Shown here one piece after another: positions 8,136 to 14,405 of a stretch of 18,966 nucleotides of DNA (within the stretch, counting starts at the first letter, position 1; each line of letters starts with the position of its first letter). The position numbers were made by a program, and so were the translations under genes. Where the stretch lies: contig JAEMRJ010000031.1 in the NCBI GenBank assembly GCA_016463365.1, forward strand, positions 1 to 18,966, in the 5' to 3' direction. Source of the stretch: Thermoleophilaceae bacterium (GTDB lineage: Bacteria; Actinomycetota; Thermoleophilia; Solirubrobacterales; JACPNS01). The notes below the pieces were generated by a model. That model saw only the letters and a list, made by a program, of their open reading frames with translations. It did no database searches and was not told the origin of the DNA.

Positions 8136-8490
8136 GGGGACGCCAGGTTTCGACGTGGCTGATTTCGTGGGTGAAGTTGCGAGCCGAGGTTGGTTGGAGG
8201 CCTCGTTAAACCCCAACCAAAACCATAAATGCGGACTCTCACGAGTACGCCCTCGTCTAAATAAGACAAGGCATTCGTCCAGCATGGGCCCGTGTGCTGG
8301 GTAGCGGGTGTTAGCCAACGGGCTTGACCAGAACGCGCGCCTCAGGCGTCTGGTGACATCTAACTGATGGCTGGTCCCCCCGGACCCTGCCGGATCGGCT
8401 AACGGGGGACGAGATCCAGAAATCCGGACACGCTCGTAGACGCTTCATCTCACGCAGTTGCGGACGCGGGTTCAATTCCCGCCGTCTCCA
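8136..8490 (+). ncRNA. ssrA: Transfer-messenger RNA (tmRNA)
   Basis: A one-piece tmRNA. The 5' GGGGACG pairs with 3' CGTCTCC to form the acceptor stem, leaving A8490 as discriminator; CCA is not encoded and would be added after transcription. The 5' tRNA-like part contains CAGGTTTCGACG, and the 3' part has a perfect T-arm GCGGG-TTCAATT-CCCGC. The tag reading frame runs from GCG at 8231 to TAA at 8258-8260 and encodes ADSHEYALV, with the stop in the loop of the usual helix after the tag. CAGCA/TGCTG and GCCCGT/ACGGGC pairings downstream fit one of the pseudoknots. It works with SmpB (3573-4058) to rescue stalled ribosomes. The 5' end is set by the acceptor stem; a leader removed by RNase P is expected. 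A TAAAAT at 8092-8097 is a possible -10 box. Confidence 0.96.
8231..8260 (+). other. tmRNA tag-peptide reading frame (ADSHEYALV)
   Basis: Codons GCG GAC TCT CAC GAG TAC GCC CTC GTC TAA within ssrA. The known mycobacterial tag is ADSHQRDYALAA; this one shares ADSH and YAL but is shorter and ends in Val instead of Ala-Ala. The charged alanine of tmRNA would precede the encoded residues. Confidence 0.85.
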
Positions 8491-8618
8491 TTTTGAGGTG
8501 CTGACTCGTACGATCTCGCCGATGCTCGGCTCGGCGGCTGCGGTCACGGACAGGGGTCCGCTCCCTTAGCCTTCTCGCCTGCGCGTCGACGATCTCGCAC
8601 GATTCAGCGCCTCAAAAT
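8490..8618. repeat. Inverted repeat immediately downstream of the tmRNA
   Basis: ATTTTGAGGTGCTGA (8490-8504) and TCAGCGCCTCAAAAT (8604-8618) are inverted copies matching at 14 of 15 positions, the exception allowing a G-U pair. They enclose 99 bp. Just inside each end lies a direct copy of ACGATCTCGC (8510-8519 and 8589-8598). The interior also contains a small CGCCGA/TCGGCG hairpin. No open reading frame or T-tract is present. It could be a small non-autonomous element, a recombination scar at the tmRNA end, or a long 3' structure of the tmRNA precursor. Confidence 0.5.
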
Positions 8619-8635
8619 TTTGGGGTGGGAATCAT

Positions 8636-8641
8636 TAGGAT
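8636..8641 (+). promoter_or_regulatory. Candidate -10 box for a leaderless transcript of the 178-residue gene
   Basis: TAGGAT (TANNNT type) ends 6 bases before the ATG at 8648, the distance expected if transcription starts at the A of the start codon. There is no good Shine-Dalgarno sequence and no clear -35 box. Confidence 0.4.
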
Positions 8642-8647
8642 GCGGGG

Positions 8648-9184
8648 ATGCCTGCGCGGATCAGTGAAGTTGGATCGGCGGAACGGTTTGTTCAGGAGTC
8701 TGTTTATTGCCGTGAGTACGTCGGGGACAGCGAGCGCGTTCGGATCGGTGGTGCGCCGGTGCCGGTTGATCTGCTCTGCGAGCTGGTTCGTGATTTGTCG
8801 GAGCCGGTTTTCGTTCTGGTCGAAGTGCGCGTCGCCCGTGTCACGGACTTCGTCGCCAAGTACGAGAGCGAGCCGTGGTCGATCGAGCAGGTCGTTGAGT
8901 TCGCGACAACGTTTCGCGACTTCTTCACACTCGATGGTCGCGCGAATCTTTGGGTCGGCGAGATCGGCGGACCGGGGATGCTTGTGCTCGATGAGCACGA
9001 CATTCTCTTCGGGTACGGCCACGTAGACGAGTTTGAGCGCAAATCGCACTCAGCCGGTTACGTCGCCGGCAACCCGACAGTGCCGGATCCACATGAGCAT
9101 TGCTTCCGCGAGGAATTCGACGAGGACGAGCTGCGCATTGTCGAAATGCCGTGGCGCCGAGTACTCCCAGCTGAGGACGATTGA
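8648..9184 (+). CDS. Hypothetical acidic protein, 178 residues
   Basis: I do not recognise this family. The protein is soluble (no signal peptide or membrane segment), acidic, and looks folded: an N-terminal half with VPVDLLCELVRDLSEPVFVLVEVRVARV and a C-terminal half with GGPGMLVLDEHDILFGYGHVDEF followed by a PHEHCFREEFDEDE segment that could bind a metal. This frame was preferred over the overlapping minus-strand frame because of its balanced composition and a likely promoter at the start. The ATG at 8648 is probably the 5' end of a leaderless message. It converges on the next gene and lies directly after the tmRNA-linked repeat, in a stretch that looks accessory. Confidence 0.6.
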   Translation: MPARISEVGSAERFVQESVYCREYVGDSERVRIGGAPVPVDLLCELVRDLSEPVFVLVEVRVARVTDFVAKYESEPWSIEQVVEFATTFRDFFTLDGRANLWVGEIGGPGMLVLDEHDILFGYGHVDEFERKSHSAGYVAGNPTVPDPHEHCFREEFDEDELRIVEMPWRRVLPAEDD

Positions 9185-9238
9185 CGTGGCGGCTGCGTGT
9201 ACGGACGATTGCTGCCGACCCGCGACGGGCAGGGCGCT

Positions 9239-9853
9239 TCACTTGGATGCGGCTGCACCTGCATACCAACCAGGAGGGGTCCCGTCGCCTGTCCAGCCCC
9301 AGTCGTTCAAGACTTCGATGAATGAATCGCGGTTGTAAGTGCGGTAAGTGGATCCCAATTCCGAGCGGCCGGAGCCAAGTGCATCGGCAGCTTCCGTGAG
9401 GCTTTCCCGGCCGTTCGGCGTGCCGTTCACGGCGCAGAGCATGCCGGCCCGACTCCCGAATTCGAAAACACGCACCATGTGCATGTGGCTGTCGACCCGG
9501 ATGCCGAGGTCTGCTGCAGCTTCGCGCCACGCGCGAAGCAGATCCTCGGTCGAAACAGTCCACTCGAACCGATCCTTGAAGTCTTCAAGACAGGCGTCGC
9601 AGATCCAGCGGTATCGCGCGCCGCTCTCGTCGCCATCGCTCGTGGCATAGCCCTCGATCAGAACATCCGCGTTTTCTTCGATGAACTGCCGATGCAGCTC
9701 CGAGAAGTTCGGGTCCATGAACTTGGCAAAGCAGAACTCGCAGTGGTCGTGCTCCCATGTCTCGGTCCAGACCGTGTACTTCTGATGGACCAGGGCTGCA
9801 CCATGGAGGTATCGATCCTGGCCGTTCAGCCGCCAGTCTTCCTCGTTGGTCAT
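9239..9853 (-). CDS. Uncharacterised protein with a four-cysteine, zinc-binding-like module
   Basis: A 204-residue soluble protein from the ATG at 9853; an in-frame ATG at 9889 would add 12 residues. The N-terminal half (DWRLNGQDRYLHGAALVHQ, then WEHDHCEFCFAKF and later RWICDACLEDFKD) carries a CxxC pair at residues 38/41 and another at 85/88, the layout of a zinc ribbon or treble clef. It resembles a widespread family of small bacterial proteins without assigned function. The C-terminal half (about residues 100-204, with DSHMHMVRVFEFGSRAG and a Trp-rich end, LNDWGWTGDGTPPGWY) appears to be a separate domain, so this may be a fusion. Such short proteins are sometimes immunity proteins, but nothing here proves that. 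A GGGAG lies only two bases before the chosen ATG, so the start is uncertain. Confidence 0.72.
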   Translation of the reverse strand: MTNEEDWRLNGQDRYLHGAALVHQKYTVWTETWEHDHCEFCFAKFMDPNFSELHRQFIEENADVLIEGYATSDGDESGARYRWICDACLEDFKDRFEWTVSTEDLLRAWREAAADLGIRVDSHMHMVRVFEFGSRAGMLCAVNGTPNGRESLTEAADALGSGRSELGSTYRTYNRDSFIEVLNDWGWTGDGTPPGWYAGAAASK

Positions 9854-9941
9854 CACTCCCGGTGAATCGACGTGCGACCGATGAGGCATTAGTGCTGTAG
9901 AGCCTCGTGCACCAACAGGAACAGTTGTAATTTGTAGCGCT

Positions 9942-9947
9942 TATACT
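9942..9947 (+). promoter_or_regulatory. -10 box of the toxin-antitoxin operon, leaderless
   Basis: TATACT ends 6 bases before the antitoxin ATG at 9954, so transcription should start at the A of ATG. The overlapping AGCGCT palindrome at 9936-9941, within TGTAGCGCTTATA, could be the operator for autorepression by the antitoxin. A -35 candidate (GAACAG at 9919-9924, 17-bp spacing) is weak. Confidence 0.55.
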
Positions 9948-9953
9948 GGAAAA

Positions 9954-10238
9954 ATGACGCCACATTTACACACGACGATTTCCGTCGGAGTTCGCGAGCT
10001 CCACAACCGCACCAGCCAATTGATGAAGGCTGTGGCAGAGGGGGCGGAACTCGAAGTCACCAATCATGGAAAGGTCGTGGGCCGCATGGTCCCCGTCGCT
10101 CCCGACGATCTCTACCAACGATTGAAGCGTGACGGGATGATTCGTGAGCCCAAGGCTGCACGTACGCCGCTCCCGCCGCCGATCAAACTTGCCCCGGGCG
10201 TTACGGTCTCCGACCTGATCAAAGATCAGCGACGGTGA
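9954..10238 (+). CDS. Phd/YefM-family antitoxin
   Basis: A 94-residue antitoxin. The N-terminal half (TTISVGVRELHNRTSQLMKAVAEGAELEVTNHGKVVGRMVPV, residues 7-49 approximately) matches the Phd/YefM dimerisation and DNA-binding fold. The C-terminal half is basic, Pro-rich and probably disordered until it binds the toxin; SDLIKDQRR near the end is the likely toxin-contact segment. It is the first gene of a two-gene operon: its TGA shares GTGA with the toxin start, the usual coupling for antitoxin-first modules. It should bind and inhibit the PIN-domain toxin and repress its own promoter, alone or as a complex. Confidence 0.88.
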   Translation: MTPHLHTTISVGVRELHNRTSQLMKAVAEGAELEVTNHGKVVGRMVPVAPDDLYQRLKRDGMIREPKAARTPLPPPIKLAPGVTVSDLIKDQRR

Positions 10239-10666
10239 GGGTTTACTTCGACAGCTCTGCGCTGGTCAAGCTGATGATTGACGAGCCAGGGTCCGAATGG
10301 TGCAAACGTGTATGGAGCGATGCAGCAAGCCCCTACGCAAACTCGATCGCTTACGTGGAGGTCCGGGCCGCGCTTGCGGCTGCTGCACGCGCGAAGCGCC
10401 TTGAGGCATCGGAGTTGGAGGTCGCGAAGTTGCGCTTTGAACTGATCTGGAATGAGATTGGCGCAATCGATTGCAGCGCGGAGTTGATCCGCCATGCCGG
10501 CGAGGTGGCCGAATTGGCTTTGCTTCGCGGATACGACGCGGTTCATCTCTCAACCGCATTGGCCCTGGACGCCAAGCAATCGATCTACATGCTGACCTGG
10601 GACCATGAGCTCGGGGAGGCGGCCTTCGATGCTGGCATGAACGTGATCCGAAGCGGCAGGTCGTAA
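10235..10666 (+). CDS. vapC: VapC-like PIN-domain ribonuclease toxin
   Basis: A 143-residue PIN-domain protein. The conserved acidic residues expected in the metal-dependent RNase site are present: Asp6 (YFDSSALVKL), Glu42 (YVEVRAA), Asp101 (RGYDAVHLSTAL) and Asp123 (TWDHEL). In this family these cleave tRNA or rRNA when the antitoxin is degraded. The GTG start at 10235 overlaps the antitoxin stop. The set of acidic residues looks intact, so the toxin is probably active. The pair lies in the accessory-looking region between ssrA and the hydrolase gene. Confidence 0.9.
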   Translation: MRVYFDSSALVKLMIDEPGSEWCKRVWSDAASPYANSIAYVEVRAALAAAARAKRLEASELEVAKLRFELIWNEIGAIDCSAELIRHAGEVAELALLRGYDAVHLSTALALDAKQSIYMLTWDHELGEAAFDAGMNVIRSGRS

Positions 10667-10675
10667 GCTGCCGCT
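10652..10675 (+). other. Hairpin across the vapC stop and the hydrolase start
   Basis: AGCGGCAG and CTGCCGCT form a perfect 8-bp stem with an 8-base loop, ending one base before the ATG at 10677. There is no T-tract, so it is a poor intrinsic terminator. It could limit readthrough translation from the toxin operon, or simply overlap a promoter: TAAGCT at 10664-10669 lies 7 bases before the ATG. Confidence 0.4.
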
Positions 10676-10676
10676 C

Positions 10677-11597
10677 ATGTCCAACGCCCTCCTGCAACCG
10701 ATGCCCGAAGTTCCCGGCGTCGAGCACATCTACGTCAACGCCGGCGGCCTCCGCATGCACGTCGCCGTCGCCGGACCTGAGGATGGCGAGCCGGTCATGC
10801 TCCTTCACGGTTGGCCCCAGCACTGGTGGCTCTGGCGCAATGTGATCCCGGGTCTCGCCGCAGCCGGATACCGCGTCTATGCGCCTGACACGCGCGGCTT
10901 CGGCTGGAGTGAAGCGACCAACAAGTTTGCTGACTACGACAAGCGCAACCTTGCTCGCGATTTCATTGCTCTGCTCGACGCGCTCGGCATCGAGAAGGTC
11001 CGGCTCGCCGGGCACGACTGGGGCGGTTTCGCCGGCTTCCTTGTCGCGATGATCGCGCCCGAGCGGGTTGATCGCTTCATGGCCTTCAACATCACTCCAC
11101 CGTGGCTTGACCCGCGCCCGTTCAAGCTCTTTCCAGCGCTGAAGGCACTCTCGCGACTTGGCTATCAGGTGATCCTGTCCACGCCGGGGCTCTCGCGAGC
11201 TGCTCAGGCCGGCCCTCTGCGTCCAGTCTTCCGGAGTGGCGTGATCAAGGGCAGCAACCATCAGGAGATCTGGGGCGACGGCGCGGTCGACACCTACCTC
11301 AATCAGTTCCTCGCGCCGCAGCGCTCGACCGCGACGAAGTTTCTCTACCGCAACTTCCTGATGAAGGAACTTCCGCTGATTCAATTCAACAAGTACATGC
11401 CGGTCAAACTCACGACGCGTACGCAGATCATCTTCGGGCTCGATGATGTGGCGATCGATTCCGACGTGATCACAAGCGACCTGCATTCTGAGTTTGCGAC
11501 TGACCTCAGCGTCGAGACGGTCGAGGGCTACGGCCACTTCATCGTCGACGAGCGGCCCGAACTGGCCACCGCGAAGCTGCTCGAGTTCTTCGCCTAA
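10677..11597 (+). CDS. Alpha/beta hydrolase, epoxide hydrolase-like
   Basis: A 306-residue cytosolic alpha/beta hydrolase. The oxyanion-hole motif HGWPQ is at residues 44-48, the nucleophile elbow GHDWGG places Asp114 as the nucleophile, a likely acid is Asp256 in IIFGLDD, and His287 in GYGHFIVDERPE completes the triad. An Asp nucleophile with HGWPQ is typical of epoxide hydrolases and haloalkane dehalogenases; an epoxide hydrolase is favoured because of HGWP and RGFGWSE. The cap domain lies about residues 140-230 and has Tyr224, but I could not place the two lid tyrosines securely. No Shine-Dalgarno sequence precedes the ATG; a TAAGCT box 7 bases upstream suggests a leaderless message independent of the preceding toxin operon. 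The substrate is unknown. Confidence 0.86.
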   Translation: MSNALLQPMPEVPGVEHIYVNAGGLRMHVAVAGPEDGEPVMLLHGWPQHWWLWRNVIPGLAAAGYRVYAPDTRGFGWSEATNKFADYDKRNLARDFIALLDALGIEKVRLAGHDWGGFAGFLVAMIAPERVDRFMAFNITPPWLDPRPFKLFPALKALSRLGYQVILSTPGLSRAAQAGPLRPVFRSGVIKGSNHQEIWGDGAVDTYLNQFLAPQRSTATKFLYRNFLMKELPLIQFNKYMPVKLTTRTQIIFGLDDVAIDSDVITSDLHSEFATDLSVETVEGYGHFIVDERPELATAKLLEFFA

Positions 11598-12415
11598 CTG
11601 ACTGCTTCAAGCGTCGCCATGCGCCGCTCGGCGGCCTCCGCCAGACCGCGAAAGAGCCTCTCCTGCTGGTCTTCCTGACGGGTCTGACTCTCGGAGTGCC
11701 ACTGCACACCGAGCATGAAGTCGCGGTCAGTCGCCTGGATCCCTTCGATCACGCCGTCCGGCGCCCAGGCGATCGCCTCAATGTTGCTTCCCAGGCGGTC
11801 GCAGCACTGGTGGTGAAAGGAGTTGACGTGCGTTTCCGTGCGTTCGAGCGCGCGGTGGATCTTTGAGCCCTCGAGGATCTTCACGTCGTGGGTGGCAAAG
11901 GCGCCGCCCTCTTCCTGTGCGTGGTTGATGGTGCTCTCGGGAAAGTCCTCGGGGATGTGCTGGTGGAGTGAACCGCCGCGTGAGACGTTCATCAGCTGGG
12001 TGCCGCGACAAACGGTGAGAATCGGCATCTGGCGAATGTCAGCTTCGCGGATGAGTCCGGTCTGAAACGTGTCGGTCATCAGGTTTGTTGGTCCGACGTA
12101 CTCGCTCGGAGCTTTGTTGTATATGGCAGGGTCGATGTCCGGTCCGCCGGAGACAAACAGCGCATCGACGTTGTCAAGGATCTGGCCGATTGCGCCGGGC
12201 ATGATCGGGGGGATCACAAACGGGATCGCACCAGAAAGCAGGATTGCTCGCAGGTATTCGACGCTGATCACGAAGTCCTCGCGCGGCGGGTCGCCACGCG
12301 GAACGACGCGCTCGCGCGCGGCCTCGCGGAACTCTGAGCTTGAGACGCCGATCGTCACACGTCGGCTCGGTGATGTCAGCCCGATCGGGCCTTCTTCTGA
12401 AGTGATGTTTGACAA
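11594..12415 (-). CDS. Gamma-glutamyl-gamma-aminobutyrate hydrolase family protein (peptidase C26), second copy
   Basis: A 273-residue class I glutamine-amidotransferase-fold hydrolase, related to PuuD. Sheet and loop motifs IGVSSSEFRE, LFVSGGPDIDP, LTVCRGTQLMNVSRGGSLHQH and GVQWHSE place the triad at Cys136, His240 and Glu242. The start is taken as TTG at 12415, which has AGGAG eight bases upstream; a farther TTG at 12469 would overlap the previous gene and lacks a ribosome site. It is the last gene of a four-gene minus-strand operon, 34 bp after the GCS2-like ligase, and is paralogous to the copy ending at 13592. The family removes gamma-linked glutamate from amides and peptides. The stop (11594-11596) overlaps the end of the hydrolase on the other strand by four bases. 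Confidence 0.88.
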   Translation of the reverse strand: MSNITSEEGPIGLTSPSRRVTIGVSSSEFREAARERVVPRGDPPREDFVISVEYLRAILLSGAIPFVIPPIMPGAIGQILDNVDALFVSGGPDIDPAIYNKAPSEYVGPTNLMTDTFQTGLIREADIRQMPILTVCRGTQLMNVSRGGSLHQHIPEDFPESTINHAQEEGGAFATHDVKILEGSKIHRALERTETHVNSFHHQCCDRLGSNIEAIAWAPDGVIEGIQATDRDFMLGVQWHSESQTRQEDQQERLFRGLAEAAERRMATLEAVS

Positions 12416-12423
12416 CTTTGATT

Positions 12424-12428
12424 CTCCT
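12424..12428 (-). promoter_or_regulatory. Shine-Dalgarno supporting a TTG start at 12415
   Basis: AGGAG on the minus strand, eight bases before TTG. It selects this start over the alternative TTG 54 bp upstream. Confidence 0.6.
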
Positions 12429-12449
12429 TGGAACGAGCAATCGGCCCGA

Positions 12450-13595
12450 TCAGGCAAATTGTTGAGCAAGAGTGCCGACCAGCTCGGTCAGACTCGCGCC
12501 GGACCTCACGATGTCGCGCTGGCGCTGGGCGCCGGTCTGGAAGTCGGCGTCGAGCAGATGATTGAGTTCGGCCTCGCATCCGAGTTCCTGTGCGTGCGGC
12601 CGGGCCGCCCGGATCAGATCCGGAAGCAGTTTTGCGATCGGCACCCGGGTTGAAGTGTCGGCGTCGATCAGCTCTGCGTCGTAACCGTCGCGCGCCGCAA
12701 GGAAGCGGTTTTCGTTGAGCGCTTCCTGGACAGTGATCTGCAGGTCGCTGACCCAGCCCTCGTCGTGCTCGAGCTTGGCCACTGACTGCACCAGGGCGAC
12801 CAAAGCGGCAGTCGTGTCCGAGTCGATCTGAGCGTCCATGGTGCGGATCTCGATCGTGCCGAATCGCGGCTGCGGGCGGACGTCCCACCAGAGGTAGGTC
12901 GGCTCCGGGAAGCAGCCGGATCGGATCAGCAGGTCAACCGTCTCGACGTATGCCGGGTAGTCGTCAAACTTCAGCGGGATGCCGACACGCGGAAAGGCTT
13001 GGAAGAGCGGGGTGCGGGCCGAAGCCAGACCAGTGTCTCTGCCCTGCCAGTACGGCGAATTTGCCGACAGTGCCAGCAGCATCGGAACATGCGCACGCAG
13101 GCGGTTGTAGAGCCGGATCGCATCCTCCGGGTCGCCGACGCCGACGTGAACGTGCAGTGCGAACGTCGGTTCTCGGCGGGCCAGCTCGCGCATCGATCCG
13201 TAGAGACCTTGGTAGCGCTCTCCGCTGGAGATGACCGTCTGGTACCAGACGGCCTGAGGGTGGGTGCCTGAGCAGGCGACCTTCAGGGCGAGCGGCTCCA
13301 GCTCGCGCTTCAAACGCGTGCGTACGTCGTTCAGGTCTGCGATCGCGTCCCCGACGCGCTCGTTCACACCGGTCGCAAGCTCGACGGCCGAGCCGTGCGT
13401 TTCGGGGGTGAGGCGGTCGGCCAGTGACGGCGAGACTGTTCGCAGCACGTAGTCGATGCTCTGGGCGAGCGTCGCGTCCTGAGTGTTGAGCAGCATCACT
13501 TCCTCTTCGATGCCGACAGTCCAGTTGGGGTGCTTTCCGCCGCCCCATTCGGCCCATTTGGGCAGCGTGGAAATTGATGGCGCTGGAACGGTCAT
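12450..13595 (-). CDS. Carboxylate-amine ligase, glutamate-cysteine ligase family 2 (GCS2/YbdK type)
   Basis: A 381-residue ATP-dependent amide ligase of the GCS2 family. Signatures are VGIEEEVML (residues 27-35, acidic metal-binding residues), GSAVELATG (68-76), CSGTHP (108-113), HVHVGV (148-153), SANSPYWQGRDTGLASAR (about 177-194) and FGTIEIRTMDAQ. Family members join the gamma-carboxylate of glutamate, or a related acid, to an amine or to cysteine; the true acceptor of this subgroup cannot be read from sequence. The ATG at 13595 overlaps the stop of the upstream C26 hydrolase (ATGA), so the two are coupled. It lies between two paralogous gamma-glutamyl hydrolases, downstream of an ATP-grasp ligase. 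GshA-type glutathione or gamma-glutamylcysteine synthesis is possible but not shown. Confidence 0.88.
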   Translation of the reverse strand: MTVPAPSISTLPKWAEWGGGKHPNWTVGIEEEVMLLNTQDATLAQSIDYVLRTVSPSLADRLTPETHGSAVELATGVNERVGDAIADLNDVRTRLKRELEPLALKVACSGTHPQAVWYQTVISSGERYQGLYGSMRELARREPTFALHVHVGVGDPEDAIRLYNRLRAHVPMLLALSANSPYWQGRDTGLASARTPLFQAFPRVGIPLKFDDYPAYVETVDLLIRSGCFPEPTYLWWDVRPQPRFGTIEIRTMDAQIDSDTTAALVALVQSVAKLEHDEGWVSDLQITVQEALNENRFLAARDGYDAELIDADTSTRVPIAKLLPDLIRAARPHAQELGCEAELNHLLDADFQTGAQRQRDIVRSGASLTELVGTLAQQFA

Positions 13596-14383
13596 ACGGC
13601 TTGGAATCTCCTTTTCGGGGCTTCATCGCGGTAGCGCGATGCTGCGTCGGCGAGCCCGCGGAAGAGCGCTTCGTGTTCGCCCCGGTTGGTCAGGCTTTCG
13701 GCGTGCCACTGCACACCGACGACGAAATCACGATCCAGCGCCTCGACGCCCTCGACGATCCCTTCCGGCGAGCGCGCGCTGATGCGCATGTTCGCGCCGA
13801 GTTTCTCGACGCTCTGATGATGGAAAGAATTGACTTCGGCCGTCGCGCTGCCGATCGTACGGGCAAGCAACGTTCCCGGTTCGACTGCCACTTCGTGACT
13901 GGGGTGATGTCCGAGCTCTTTCTGCCGATGCGTCTCTGCCTCGTCTCCGTAGATGTCAGGGATGTGCTGGTGGAGCGTTCCGCCACGCGCGACGTTCAGG
14001 ACCTGCATTCCGCGGCAGATCGCGAGGATCGGCATGCCTCTCGCATCGGCCGCGCGGGCGAGTTCGAGCTCGAAGTAGTCAGTTGCAAGTTCTGTGGGGC
14101 CGAGCTTTTCATGCGGCGCCTGGCCGTATGTGCTCGGGTCGATGTCGGGTCCGCCCGAAAGGCAGACTGCGTCCACGGTCTCGAGCACTGATTCGATCGT
14201 GTCCCGGTGCATCGGCGGGATGATCAGCGGCACGGCGCCGACCTGCTGGACGGAATTCAGGTACGGGATGCCGAGGCAGATCTCGCGGTGGGGCGGCTCG
14301 CCCTTGGGGATCTGCTTCAGGTGCTCAGGGACGCGAATCTCTGAACTGGACACGCCGATCACCGGGCGCGGTGCGCTGCTCAT
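13592..14383 (-). CDS. Gamma-glutamyl-gamma-aminobutyrate hydrolase family protein (peptidase C26), first copy
   Basis: A 263-residue PuuD-like hydrolase, clearly paralogous to the copy at 11594-12415 (shared IGVSSSE, SGGPDIDP, CRGxQxxNVxRGGxLHQHIP and GVQWHxES). The catalytic triad is predicted as Cys123 (AICRGMQVLN), His227 and Glu229 (GVQWHAE). The ATG at 14383 leaves a 22-bp gap after the ATP-grasp gene; an upstream in-frame start at 14461 would overlap that gene by 56 bp and add a basic segment unlike the family. The ribosome site is weak (AGG eight bases away). The gene is second in the operon and its stop overlaps the ligase start. It may trim, activate or recycle gamma-glutamyl products of the neighbouring ligases; the specific substrate is unknown. 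Confidence 0.87.
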   Translation of the reverse strand: MSSAPRPVIGVSSSEIRVPEHLKQIPKGEPPHREICLGIPYLNSVQQVGAVPLIIPPMHRDTIESVLETVDAVCLSGGPDIDPSTYGQAPHEKLGPTELATDYFELELARAADARGMPILAICRGMQVLNVARGGTLHQHIPDIYGDEAETHRQKELGHHPSHEVAVEPGTLLARTIGSATAEVNSFHHQSVEKLGANMRISARSPEGIVEGVEALDRDFVVGVQWHAESLTNRGEHEALFRGLADAASRYRDEAPKRRFQAV

Positions 14384-14405
14384 CGGCTGTACCTGATCGG
14401 TTGCT

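Noticed and set aside
8461..8490. tmRNA 3' end as attachment site of an integrated element
   Set aside because: No second copy of this segment and no integrase gene lies in the window, so only the adjacent inverted repeat is reported.
8612..9049. 145-codon minus-strand frame opposite the 178-residue hypothetical
   Set aside because: It overlaps the inverted-repeat arm and lacks a start context; the plus-strand frame has a better promoter and more protein-like composition.
10266..11537. Long open frame on the minus strand opposite vapC and the hydrolase
   Set aside because: It is antisense to genes with clear catalytic motifs, and its product is Arg/His-rich without family features; typical of GC-rich shadows.
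12416..12469. TTG start at 12469 for the second C26 hydrolase
   Set aside because: It would overlap the ligase gene, lacks a ribosome site, and adds residues not seen in the family; TTG at 12415 has AGGAG.
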